From: Pseudoips prasinana
Taxonomy: Eukaryota; Arthropoda; Insecta; Lepidoptera; Nolidae
Direction of reading: 5' to 3'
Assembly (NCBI GenBank): GCA_951640165.1
Contig: OX621238.1
Span: 24,886,001-24,950,000, forward strand
DNA: 64,000 nucleotides
Part shown: in pieces, positions 12,257-22,405 of the stretch
Layout of the letters: each line of letters starts with the position of its first letter
Position numbering within the stretch: position 1 is the stretch's first letter
Notes under the pieces: generated by a model
Told to the model about the DNA's origin: nothing
The model's input: only the letters and a program-made list of their open reading frames with translations
Databases searched by the model: none
Translations under genes and position numbers: made by a program

Positions 12257-12859
12257 GCTATTACAGTCAACGTACTGACATCGGTCTCGTAGATAAGAAG
12301 CGAAAAATTACAATGTGTGCGGCGTGCAGCCTACACTTGTCAATTTACCCAGCAGTACGTCATTGTCATTATCTACGAGATCGAAGGCCTTCCTAAAATT
12401 AAAGTAGGCACCATCCACCTGCTTATCAACATCCTCCGTCGGTACCACATCTCGTGGTTATTATTACCCGTAGTCCCCCGCCCAGGACGAAATCCAATCA
12501 AGACAATAGACCGCTAATTTGAGGATAAATACTACTGTGTAAATGTTGCCTAGAATACTTTCGCTGGAGTGCATAAAACCGCCACAGGATGCCGACCCTC
12601 CGCCGCCTTTTGGTATTGCCACTACCCCAGTGAGTTTCCAATGATCCGGAAATTTTGCAGCCTTAATACACACGTTGAACAATGCAGCAACGGTTCCCTC
12701 AAGACCATTAAGTAAGTATACCTACGGAATAGAGCAACAAACAAGAGCTGTCAAACGAAACTGAAATAGGATGACATTTGTGTGTGTACAAATGTTTATG
12801 TGTGCGTGTCAACGATGTATCTCATGTCGATTTTTGCATTAATATAGATATCGATAATC

Positions 12860-13262
12860 AGTACTGTGTGGTGACGGCATAGAATATGATCACTCCATCT
12901 CATCCCGTGGGGGGCGGGGGGTAGAAATCGATCGAGGGGGTACCTACCAGAGAACGGGCGGCAGCGTTTTGATGTGAAACTCGCCATGCGCAATCGACTT
13001 TTTATTTTATCATTATGACATATTTAGTTCCTATCACAATATGTTCTTTTCTGCATATTACTTTTACAAAATAATGTCGATGTTTCACATCTGCCAGGCG
13101 TCCCGTGACGGCTCACATTTTTTTTCTGTGAACTGTGACCATCTTACTGCGATCGCCAACCCGTCTGCCAAGCGTGGCGATTATGGCATATCCCCCCATT
13201 CTTTGTGAAGGCTTTGGTCCAGCAGTGGATGTAATTTGGCTGACATGATGATGATGATGAAT
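12860..13262 (+). repeat. Dispersed repeat with GATGAT tail
   Basis: It begins GTGTGGTGACGGCATAGAAT and ends AAGCGTGGCGATTATGGCAT, GTCCAGCAGTGGATGTAA and then (GATGAT)n. A shorter relative is at 26296-26500 in a MetAP2 intron (GTGGTGACAGCAAAGAATAT to the GATGATG end). This is a truncated LINE- or SINE-type family common in moths. The middle has been diluted by unrelated sequence. Confidence 0.6.
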
Positions 13263-13639
13263 CAGTCCCAGTGATAGTACTAAAATAGCATGGGATGGGA
13301 TTTTGCATGGCTGAAACTACGATTCGTGAAGTGAAGTAAGAATATTTAAGAAAAACTCCGAAGTAATTTTAAATAATTTTAAATACTATATTCACATTAG
13401 AGTTGTCGGTTGTCGCTTAACTCTTCGCTGTTTGACAATTTAGTGAGCGTATATACTTTGAACGATTAAAATGAAGATTAAAGATTGTCAATCACTAGAT
13501 AGGTAATGATATACGCGGCTATAGTTAGAAACGCGCGTCCGTCTCAATAAATTCTAAATTCATTTATTCCGTAAAAAAATACCCTACTGTGCAGTACAGG
13601 ACGTGGCAGCTACTGAAAACACTGCCAGTAAACTCAGTA

Positions 13640-14080
13640 GGAAACCTTTTTTTAAATTAAATTTACTTAAGTTTAATTACATTTTGTTTGTGTGTTGACT
13701 TAAACCAACTCTATCCCGAGCATTTTTGTCACTCAAATAAGCCGAAATGTTGTAATATGCCCTGCTGTACAATTTGGCTTTAATAATTCTTTTGAACTTA
13801 TTCCTAGACAATTCTCTGATATCATTGGGAGGTTTGTTATAGAATCTTATACATTTCCCAATAAAAGAGTTACTTATTTAGTGGAGATGGGTTCGGATTA
13901 TGTTCCATAATCTTATGTTGCAATGCTGTATGTATGTATGCAACATAAGATTATTCTTTATTATTATTTATACTACAGTTAGGATGTCTCTTTGAACTTT
14001 TCTCTTAGACACTCTCGGGTCAAGATTATAAATGGCTCTAACAGCGTTTTATTGCAATATAAATATGGTGTTAATGTCAG
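13640..14080 (-). pseudogene. Decayed LINE RT C-terminus
   Basis: The minus strand gives LNTIFILQ, an AVRAIYNLDPRVSKRE-like stretch and then GKCIRFYNKPPNDIREL and NKFKRIIKAKLYSRAYYNIS. These are typical closing residues of jockey/CR1-like RT proteins. The frame is broken in the middle by a perfect 15-bp hairpin (13907-13954). Confidence 0.7.
13907..13954. repeat. Perfect 15-bp inverted repeat in LINE remnant
   Basis: Arms 13907-13921 and 13940-13954 (ATAATCTTATGTTGC and its complement) are separated by 18 nt containing TGTATGTATGTAT. Confidence 0.95.
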
Positions 14081-14864
14081 CAGAACTATCCCCAGAGAAT
14101 TCCATAGGACTATATACTATGAAAATAACTGAAATAAACTATTCTAGCGCAATTCTAATGCAAGCGCTAGGCTTGCGTTCCGAGGACTCGATTGAGACAT
14201 ATTTAGGAGAATTTGGGATTACTTCCATTTCCAGGGGATTCACATCTAAACGTCACATAGGTACTTTAATATCAGTAATACATATTAGTTTACCGCGTGA
14301 TAGACAGTGGACACAAAATATCGATAACTTGATTCAGCCCTAGTGAAAACAGAAAATTATTTCTTTACACAAAATATTCGTAAATTCTGCATTATGTGCA
14401 TTAGATCTTTGCTTCTTACATTAATAATTGTTATATAGAAGACAATGAACACCCTTAGTGCCTAAAATTCGAAGCGCATCGGCAAAAATAAATCCTAAAT
14501 TAGGAGGTGTCGATTTGGAATAATTTACCTGTGAAATAAACAGTTTTCAGGGTTATTTCTCTGTGTTGTACAACAATCTGTCACTGAACAATTCACCATA
14601 TTTCGGAAGACATATTTTTCAAAAATATCCGCGATGTCACGTAAAATCAGACAAATTCTCAGGAGTCAAATTCGATAAGTGCCGAAGAACTATCAAACAG
14701 ATGCCAAAAACAGTTCTGTTGCGTGGCATCACGCATCTCTTTTTATCACACAGTGTTGCAGCTAGTGATATTTCGCTCCCTCAGTCCTCAGTACTTTGAT
14801 GCTCTATTCCGTAGGTATACTAACTTTATGGTCAAGACTGAACGATAATCCCTAATAAAAAAAA

Positions 14865-15577
14865 CTTCGTTTAAAAAAACCGACTTCAAAAACTAAAAAG
14901 TTAAAAAAAATATCTTAATAAAGATTTAATTTAATACATCTCTTATGCAAACGTAATACCTTTAATATTAATGAAATACTATAATTTGTATGTGCTACCT
15001 ATTGATAGGTTTAAAGTCGGTGCCAAGCCAAATGTAAGTAGGTACCACACTCGCCGCGCGTTACTTTCAGCGGGATAGCTTCGTATTTCTACACAAACAA
15101 CCCAAGCGGACACACGTCGTTGACGGTCGTCTCGAAATATAGTAAAATTTTTAAGCGTTGTCTCCTAATTAATAATTTATCTGTTTATTTTTCAGGGCCA
15201 CAAATATATTCATATAAACGCATAATATAGATTTATTATAACTATAGTAACTCAGTCAGGTATTAATATTAAATATATTTTTATGACACGGTTTCATCTG
15301 TTTCATATTAATTCATATTGTTCTTTACGTCTATTTACGTAGGTTAATCTTTAGTGTAGGAATTTCATCACAAAGTATGAAAGCTAGTAATATTAACTTT
15401 TATTTTGCTTAGGGCTTGGCACCGACTTCAAACCTATTAATAGGTAGCACATACAAATTATAGTATTTCATTAATATTAAAGGTATTACGTTTGCATAAG
15501 AGATGTAATAAATTAAATCTTTATTAAGATATTTTTTTTTACTTTTTAGTTTTTGAATTCGGTTTGTTTAAACGAAG
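14865..15577. mobile_element. 713-bp fold-back element with 165-bp arms
   Basis: Arms 14865-15029 and 15413-15577 are near-identical reverse complements around a 383-bp core. The outer end reads CTTCGTTTAAAAAAACCGAC. The ACCGACTTCAAAAA wording is shared with the MITE end at 33250-33340. There is no ORF of note in the core. This is a fold-back or long-TIR non-autonomous DNA element. A clear target-site duplication was not found. Confidence 0.85.
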
Positions 15578-15867
15578 AACAAATAAAAATTTGTTACTTT
15601 TTAGTGTCTAGCTATGGATAGGACTACGAAAGGTGCCGCGCGCCTCAAAACTATAGTTCCCAACAAACGAGAACGGAAAAAGAAATATCCTTCGAAAAAA
15701 TGTTGTTCGAAATCTTTTTCACGTCCTTGTGAGACAGTGAAAGATTGAAAAGACCGTTTGTAAAGTAAGAAAAACTACATAAAATTACGTTCACTCTAAG
15801 AAAACTAGCACAGTACGAGTCTAGACTCGCTAAGATTCATGAAAGTCTCAACAGCAAGCGCATAGGT

Positions 15868-16200
15868 TAGGCCGTATTTATGACCATCTAGCTAACTAAC
15901 TAAAAGTCTGTGAGCTGCGGGCTTAAAGATTAGGTCTTATTAATGATCGAATAACCATCAACTCTGCTGAGCAGAGGGTATGAGTCTATGAAGACTAGGT
16001 CTTATCAATGATCGATTAGCCAACGAGTCTACTGAGCAAAGGGCTCATAGGTTAGGTCTTATCTATGATTGATTAGCTAATGAGTCTACTGAGCAGAGGG
16101 CTGTTAGACTAGGTCTTATTCATGATCGATTAGCCATCTAGTATACTGAGCAGAAGGCTCATAAACGAGGTCGTATTGATGATCAAGACAACGAGTCGAG
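15868..16200 (+). repeat. 57-bp minisatellite, about six units
   Basis: Units start with TAGGTCTTAT at 15931, 15996, 16053 and 16110. Degenerate edge units lie at 15868 and 16167. The last full steps are exactly 57 bp; the earlier ones are 63-65 bp. The unit core includes ATGATCGATTAGCCA and CTACTGAGCAGAGGGCT. Confidence 0.9.
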
Positions 16201-17649
16201 AGAGTTCGAGTCGGACTCGCCCGTGAAAGGTGGAATGATTTTTTCGTAGCAGCAAGTATTAGAGTTGATAGAATGGAAGGTGAATTGCGGTTTACGATTT
16301 ATGACGCATTAAAATAAACTACTTACTAGATCTCGTTCAACAATTTTCGGTGGAAGTTTGCATGGTAATGTACATCATCTATTTGTTTTAGTTTTATCAT
16401 TCTCAGGGGAGGGGGGGCACATTTTACGCCTTTGGTTAAAAATAAATGCTGGGATTTGAACATTAAATAAGAAGGGAAAAAAGGGTAAGGAGAAATATCG
16501 CCGCCAAATACGGCGACCGTTACATTCGTCGGAGGACGACAACATTGTAGGTTAGTCTAATATATTATTAGTAATATGTTCTATTAACCGCCGATGTTGT
16601 CGTCCGTAATAACACACTTTTTACACTTAGGTGTTGAAAATGTGTTATCACGGTAAATATAAACGTAAATAAACCTAAATTGGGATTAACTAAAGCTGAT
16701 TTCATTGATTGATTTATTTAATTATGAGTAATAGTAATTATGAGTAATGTTTTCGTGAAAACTTATGTAGAAAACATGCGTAATCTTGCTAAGATACGCG
16801 GATTAAATACATATTCTTGTTAGCGGTATATATAACCCATTACACACCCGCTCATATATTATTATATCGTATTTTATAACGACGAGGCGCCGAATATCAC
16901 AGGATGGTCCTCCGCCTTAGTCGACATAGTCATAGGATGAGATGAAAAATTAACAGTTTACCAACAACAATTCGGAAATGATACCACCAGAATAAACAAC
17001 AGCATTTAATATTTTGGTTAAGTCGGACAATAAAGTCCTTGTATTAAAACACCTAAGTAACGGTTGTCGCCTGATCTCCGATTTACACCACTGTTTGACT
17101 AAAACGGAATAAAATTTATTAAGTACAATAAGTTTTGTAAACAACTTTCTTCGCATTATTCAAGACTTTAAACGTTACGATATTTTTTTTCCATATCGAC
17201 ACGTTCAAAGACTCAATCGAAAAACAAGGCAGTGGAAAAACAATGACAAATCCAAAGAACAATATTTCACGACAGTTATATACCGCTGTCTAAATGGTAC
17301 CAACTCTGGTACCAACAATGGTACTCAATTAGATTTGAGCATGGAAGAATTACTGGCTATTTAATCAGCACTCTGCACAGCCCATATGGTACTTTTTTGT
17401 GAGCCAGGATCAACAGTAGCACACAATGAAATGACACTGAGCGATGAGGCTCAGGCACTTGATTCACTTTAACTGTCTTGGATCCCGCAACGAATTTAAT
17501 CAGAAAGAAACAAGGAGATAGAAAATATTTTGGTAACATAAAATATGAAGTCAACGAATAAAGAACTCTCTTAGTAATATGGATTCACTAGAGGCTAGAG
17601 CCCAATCCATAAGCTTGTGCTCAAACTCCGCGCCAATACAGTTGTAAAC
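16201..17649. other. Unassigned AT-rich DNA
   Basis: No gene was recognised. There is a 12-bp inverted repeat GGACGACAACAT at 16534-16545 / 16594-16605. The short frames 16950-17156 and 17357-17554 on the minus strand have no recognisable domains. Confidence 0.4.
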
Positions 17650-17974
17650 ACAGTTGTACCAACTTAGCGACTAGAAATGATTACTTAATACCACGAACCT
17701 GTACTCAAACTGGACGCAGTATCTAAAGAAAAACGAGCCGAAAGAGAGGTTCTAAAGTAGATGTGCTTCCTTTTCTAATGGGGTGTCCATAAAATATTAT
17801 TTTCTCGGATAAGTCTTTCTGGATTGATAAGTACTTACTGGATTAAAAACTATCTAAAACGGATTATTAGAATCTACATCTGTTCACCTGCTAGCCCATG
17901 CTTTTAATTTTTGTTGAATTAGGGTATGCTCTTTATTATTGTGAATTAGAGTAGGTAATTAGTGCGACTACCCA

Positions 17975-18014
17975 GTACCGGCAATTTAATCTACCCAGAT
18001 TAAATTGCCGGTAC
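17975..18014. repeat. Perfect 18-bp hairpin
   Basis: Arms 17975-17992 (GTACCGGCAATTTAATCT) and 17997-18014 are exact complements with loop ACCC. Confidence 0.97.
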
Positions 18015-18134
18015 CGATACTGCCAATGACTATACCTACTTTAATTATTAGTCATTTGGAGCCAAATCGAAGCAAGTGATGTGATTGGTAATGGAAATAA
18101 AACAAGAAATTAATAACAGAAATTTATTAGAAAT

Positions 18135-18551
18135 TCAAACATTGCTAAATAAAATTGTTTTATGCAGCCGTTGTCGCATCGAAATGTGATTTCCCATTAT
18201 TTTAAGGGTCTCCTCTTTCGCGTACGTTTTCATTCTTATGCTTAAATATCTGTTCGCGATACATTTAATTAGTTCTAATTCATGCCTTGATTCAGTGGTG
18301 AGAGATTGTACTGGATGAGAAATATCGTTTAAGCGACGATAAAATTGATGTATGATGACGTTCACCATATATTTTTTCGTAAAATTTTCTTCACATTGGT
18401 GGGATAAGGTAACAAATATTTTTTCAGTGAATTTTACAATATCGAACACTATTCTAGAAGCATACTTAAGACCACCTCTGTCGATGAATGTTGTAAATGA
18501 TGAAAAATTACAAATGTCAAGAATGTTGTAATTATGGTCACTCACTACCAA
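18135..18551 (-). pseudogene. Possible THAP9/P-element-type transposase C-terminal fragment
   Basis: A 138-codon minus-strand frame. The stretch FIDRGGLKYASRIVFDIVKF with TEKIF resembles the 'RGGL-YPS...' segment near the C-terminus of P-element/THAP9-like transposases. The rest (SRHELELIKCIANRYLSIRM) also fits that helical tail. No THAP zinc finger or catalytic domain is present nearby, and the frame starts without a good ATG. It is therefore read as a fragment. The family call is tentative; it could be a decayed lineage-specific gene. Confidence 0.4.
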
Positions 18552-18779
18552 AGCAGATTTTATTTTACACTGGCATACATGCTAGACAAGGACGCACTAC
18601 TATTTTAGTTTCGTTTTTCTACTTTTACAACTGGCAGGGAAAAAGAATGTATCGGCTTAGAGTTCAAATTTGTAATCAAATAGTATAGAAGTACACCATC
18701 CAGTTTAACGAAGTTAATATAAATCTATGCTTAATACAGAATACAGTTGTGCCAACTCAGCGACTAAAAGTAATAACTT

Positions 18780-19544
18780 GAATTTAATTTGGAATTAGAT
18801 TTAATGAATACTAGATGCCTACTTTTTTGGCAGAATGAAGAACGGCTGTGTAAAGTATACATAACCGCTGTACAATGCAACATGGTTCTATTTGAAAATC
18901 GTAACTTCCTACAAAACATATGAAACCTTATAAAATTTATGAAATAAACTTAAACAGCAACTTTTTTTTTTTTTTTAAATTTTGCTGTTTTATGTTGGTA
19001 ATAAAATTAAAAAGAAAGTGACATATTTGTATTGCCAATATAACATGACCAACGATCGAACGAGCAGCCATGACATGGCATGAAAATATCGATACTGTTA
19101 TTCGAAGTAGCCCAAAAGGGATGCACACACGGGGTAACAAAAGAAACAATTTTGTTAATTTCAACACATGACTATAAAAATAAAGAGTTCCCACAAAATT
19201 GAAAAACCACAGAATATATTTTAAAACAGTTGCGTTCTTTATTTATTTAACATCAACCTCAGTCATTTGAGATAATAACATAGAATTAAATGATAATTAT
19301 TTATTAGTGGGGCAAATAAGAAATAAAATATTTTTTATACCTAAGTTAAATGCCCATTGAAAGTTATGTCATGTATTCGATTGCTAGTATTTTTTCAGTA
19401 GCCGGAATTTAGTTATTTTGTGCTAAACTGCTTTTAAGAGATTCTGGTCCTTCTTATACTGTCCGTAGTAAAAACGCATTTAAGTAATAATATTATCAAA
19501 ATTCAAATATAAAACCCAGCTCAGCCACAACAAATTATTTAACA
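18780..19544. other. Unassigned AT-rich DNA before the LINE
   Basis: Low-complexity AT sequence, including a T14 run near 18962. No gene or recognisable repeat was found, and no 5' part of the following LINE's endonuclease could be traced here. Confidence 0.4.
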
Positions 19545-22142
19545 ATGAAACAAAGTAACGTTAAAAACTCATTAAATATTAATCTAAATATATGTGTTAT
19601 CTACTTATGTAAGCAAAACTTAGGTTTAAATTTCTCTAATCAACTGGACAACTTTTTGACTAAATTGCAGTCAATCATAATAAATAAACCGGAAGAAAAA
19701 TATTTAATAGTTGGCGATTTTAATATGAGTAGCATTTCCTGGTTGCCCAGTAACTTCAGCAGTGAGTCACACTTGTGCCCCGGTAATGTAAACACTGTGG
19801 ATGAGCAATCATTTATTGATTCTTTATACATCCATGATCTACGGCAGTATAATGGTATATTGAATAAGTGCGGTCGAATATTGGACCTTGTTCTATCGAA
19901 TGACGTAGTAACGGTGTCCAACTGCGATCAACCCTTTGTCCCCCTAGATCCCCACCACAATGCGCTCATTATTGAACTCAAATTCATACAAATATCGTAT
20001 TTGATATCGGCTTCGCGTACAAAACAGGTTTTTTCTAAAGGTAATTATCTAGAAATGAATGATGATATTGCCAATGCCAACTGGGAGTTGGAATTCGCGG
20101 ACTTACCAATAAAGGGCGCTGTGGATTTTTTTTACTCATTTCTTAAGAAATTAATTAATAAGCACGTCCCAATTAAACGGGTTAGGAGTGGGCAGTATCC
20201 AGTTTGGTATACTTATGCATTAATAAATGCAATAAAAGAAAAACATAAATATCATAAAAAATTTAAGCAGTATGGTAATATTTCACACCGAAATTGTTAT
20301 GAGATGTTGAGAGTGAGAGTGAAGAAGTTAGAAGAAGATTGTTATCAAAATTATATTAAGTCTGTTGAAAGTTCTATAAAAAATAACCCTAAATATTTTT
20401 GGAAGTTTATTAAAACCAGATATAACTTAAGTAGCATCCCGAGTACTCTTCATTATAACAATATCGTAGCTTCCGGTAGTGAAGAAATCTGTAACCTATT
20501 CTCTGATTATTTTGCGACAACTTTTTTACAACCAACATCAAACCAAGGCAGCATAAACTTGAGCGACTCATGCATGTCAGATATCTGTAGTGCTACAGTT
20601 GAACAGCATAAAGTAGTCAAATTACTGAAGGCACTAGACGTAAACAAATCTGCTGGCCCGGATTTAATCCCTGCTTTTCTATTGGTAAACTGTGCCGAAA
20701 CTATTGCATTACCAATCACCTTGTTGTTTAGAAAATCGTTAGATGAGTGTAAAATGCCATTAATGTGGAAATCGGCTTTTATAACGCCAATACACAAGAA
20801 AGTCGCTAAGACTGATGTTACAAATTACAGGCCCGTATCAAAACTATGTTTGATTGCTAAAGTATTTGAAAGGATCATCCATACTCAACTATATGAACCC
20901 CTTAGGGTATACATTACGAAATTTCAACATGGTTTTGTTAGAGGCAAATCTACAGTTTCTAACCTAATTATTTTTGATGATTTTATTACAGATAATATGA
21001 GCCAGGGTAAGCAAGTTGATGTCATTTACACTGATTATAGTAAATGTTTTGATAGAATAGATCATTCCACCCTAATACAGAAACTAGCTAATGCGGGCAT
21101 AAGGGGAAACTTGTTGAGATGGTTTATTTCATACATTTCTAATAGATCACAAGCCGTAGCCTTAAATAGTTGTATATCCAGCTGGATTTCAGTGCCTAGT
21201 GGCGTGCCGCAAGGATCCCTACTAGGTCCTTTAATGTTTGTAATCTTTGTGAATGACATCGGCGATTGCTTCCATTCCTCCAGATTACTCTGTTATGCAG
21301 ACGATATGAAAATTTATGCATCTATCGCATCCCAAGCGGATGTCCAAGCTCTTCAAGCTGATTTGTATCGTCTTGATAATTACTGTTCGAAAAATAAATT
21401 ACACCTAAATCCCTTAAAATGCTCTGTTATCACTTACACCAGAAGTAATCGACCTATTACATCCACCTATTGGTTAAAGGGTCAAAAATTAACCAAATGC
21501 CATAAGATGCATGATCTCGGGGTCGTATATGACTCTAAATTGCTCTTCAATGAACACATTGATAGCATTGCAAAGAAGGCATCTCAAGCTCTTGGGTTTG
21601 TTATGCGCACTTCATCTTGTTTTAAAGATGCAAAAACGCTTAAAATATTGTACTGTACATATGTCCGTAGCAAACTAGAATATGCATCGCAGATTTGGAA
21701 TCCGAGATACAGCAAGTATACCGGCAGGATCGAGGGTATTCAGAGGAAGTTCATGAGGTACTTATGCTATCGAACTATATTAGTTTATAAATCTGAAGAC
21801 TATCTAGAATTTTGTGCAAAATTTCACCTTCTTCCATTAATTGAACGACGTAATATCGCAGATGTCATGTATTTCCTAAAACTTTTAAATAATCAAGTTG
21901 ATAGCCCAGAACTTCTTTCCCAAATTAACATCAACGTCCCAGTACGATCAACGCGTCATTACGTACCCCTAGTTTTACCGCTTGTTTCAACTAATTACCG
22001 CCAGAATACCTTTCTGTGGCGAGCAAGCAAGACAGTAAATGATGTTTTCAAGCAATATGATGTAGATATATTTAATGCGAGTATAGCGTCAGTAAGAAGG
22101 CTGATGAGCGCTGAGTTTTTCAATAATTATCTTAATGTTTAG
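19545..22142 (+). CDS. Jockey-like LINE ORF2, endonuclease C-part plus reverse transcriptase, uninterrupted
   Basis: An 865-codon frame without stops. Residues ~35-150 are the C-terminal part of an APE-type endonuclease: EKYLIVGDFNMSSISW, ILDLVLSND, and DPHHNALIIEL with its late His. The RT follows: SAGPDLIPAFLL, TPIHKK, NYRPVSKL, the first catalytic Asp in VIYTDYSKCFDRIDHS, SGVPQGSLLGPLMF, and YADD with two catalytic Asp. The thumb is HDLGVVYDSKL with SKLEYASQIWNP. The N-terminal half of the endonuclease and any ORF1 are missing, so the copy is 5'-truncated. Base composition matches the surroundings. An open frame of this length suggests a young insertion. Confidence 0.93.
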   Translation: MKQSNVKNSLNINLNICVIYLCKQNLGLNFSNQLDNFLTKLQSIIINKPEEKYLIVGDFNMSSISWLPSNFSSESHLCPGNVNTVDEQSFIDSLYIHDLRQYNGILNKCGRILDLVLSNDVVTVSNCDQPFVPLDPHHNALIIELKFIQISYLISASRTKQVFSKGNYLEMNDDIANANWELEFADLPIKGAVDFFYSFLKKLINKHVPIKRVRSGQYPVWYTYALINAIKEKHKYHKKFKQYGNISHRNCYEMLRVRVKKLEEDCYQNYIKSVESSIKNNPKYFWKFIKTRYNLSSIPSTLHYNNIVASGSEEICNLFSDYFATTFLQPTSNQGSINLSDSCMSDICSATVEQHKVVKLLKALDVNKSAGPDLIPAFLLVNCAETIALPITLLFRKSLDECKMPLMWKSAFITPIHKKVAKTDVTNYRPVSKLCLIAKVFERIIHTQLYEPLRVYITKFQHGFVRGKSTVSNLIIFDDFITDNMSQGKQVDVIYTDYSKCFDRIDHSTLIQKLANAGIRGNLLRWFISYISNRSQAVALNSCISSWISVPSGVPQGSLLGPLMFVIFVNDIGDCFHSSRLLCYADDMKIYASIASQADVQALQADLYRLDNYCSKNKLHLNPLKCSVITYTRSNRPITSTYWLKGQKLTKCHKMHDLGVVYDSKLLFNEHIDSIAKKASQALGFVMRTSSCFKDAKTLKILYCTYVRSKLEYASQIWNPRYSKYTGRIEGIQRKFMRYLCYRTILVYKSEDYLEFCAKFHLLPLIERRNIADVMYFLKLLNNQVDSPELLSQININVPVRSTRHYVPLVLPLVSTNYRQNTFLWRASKTVNDVFKQYDVDIFNASIASVRRLMSAEFFNNYLNV

Positions 22143-22405
22143 CTTTCCAACGTAGGCTTTATGATTCTCCTTTTGTTAATTGGATTTTATAAGTAACTTA
22201 TTTTTTACTTTTTTTGGTTAAGTGTATTTATGTACTAACTGGTAATATTTTCATGTCCATATTTTTTAACTAGATGTTTAAAAGTGAAGACTACAGGTCT
22301 TCACTTTTAAACATTGGCTGTGTGTTGCTTATAACATCTATTTATTTTGTAATTGTTGCTGTTGGTTTTCCAAATAAATAAATAAAAATAAATAAATAAT
22401 AAGAA
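22143..22405 (+). mobile_element. LINE 3'UTR with hairpin and AAATA-repeat tail
   Basis: It follows the LINE stop directly. It contains a perfect 18-bp hairpin (22274-22291 / 22297-22314, loop TACAG, arm ATGTTTAAAAGTGAAGAC) and ends in CAAATAAATAAATAAAAATA-type repeats. No target-site duplication was found by eye. Confidence 0.8.

Larger units (their letters stand above)
9400..12720 (-). pseudogene. Old jockey/CR1-like LINE, broken by two insertions
   Basis: The minus strand, read from 12720 downward, preserves RT landmarks in order: KAAKFPDHWKLTGVV with an IPKG motif, GVSQGINLGPLP, ADDLKLVQKIE-like traces, VFQVKDFGVFINTDVNF and KAYRNLGMFLRLVNQFTN. It resumes at about 9931 with ALKALYGALVKSNLEWNAII, WSPHEADINLMIERIQ and, at 9540-9670, a GC-rich C-terminal stretch (NPGVLETVP...RPPLLWMPP). 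Stops and frameshifts are frequent, so it is inactive. It is interrupted by 9942-11394 and 11887-12256, each with target-site duplications, and is the oldest layer. A sister fragment on the plus strand is at 36263-36640. Confidence 0.8.
12721..14815. mobile_element. 2.1-kb unit bounded by 21-bp inverted ends
   Basis: The left end 12721-12741 begins CCTACGGAATAGAGCA. The right end 14795-14815 is its reverse complement with one mismatch in 21. Both are flanked outside by TATA (12717-12720 and 14816-14819), consistent with a target-site duplication. Inside are a GATGAT-tailed repeat and a decayed LINE fragment, so the unit looks non-autonomous or itself invaded. No transposase was recognised. 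The 78-aa frame at 14563-14799 overlaps the right end and matches nothing I know. Confidence 0.55.
17650..18779. repeat. Pair of ~37-bp direct repeats 1.1 kb apart
   Basis: ACAGTTGTACCAACTTAGCG... at 17650-17685 and ACAGTTGTGCCAACTCAGCG... at 18743-18779 are similar and in the same orientation. They enclose a perfect 18-bp hairpin (17975-18014) and the transposase-like frame at 18135-18551. Confidence 0.6.

Noticed and set aside
14563..14799. 78-aa plus-strand frame
   Set aside because: It overlaps the inverted end of the 2.1-kb unit and has no recognisable domain; likely chance.
15868..16200. Regular repeat that could be mistaken for a CRISPR array
   Set aside because: Units are contiguous 57-bp minisatellite copies without unique spacers, and the DNA is animal nuclear DNA.
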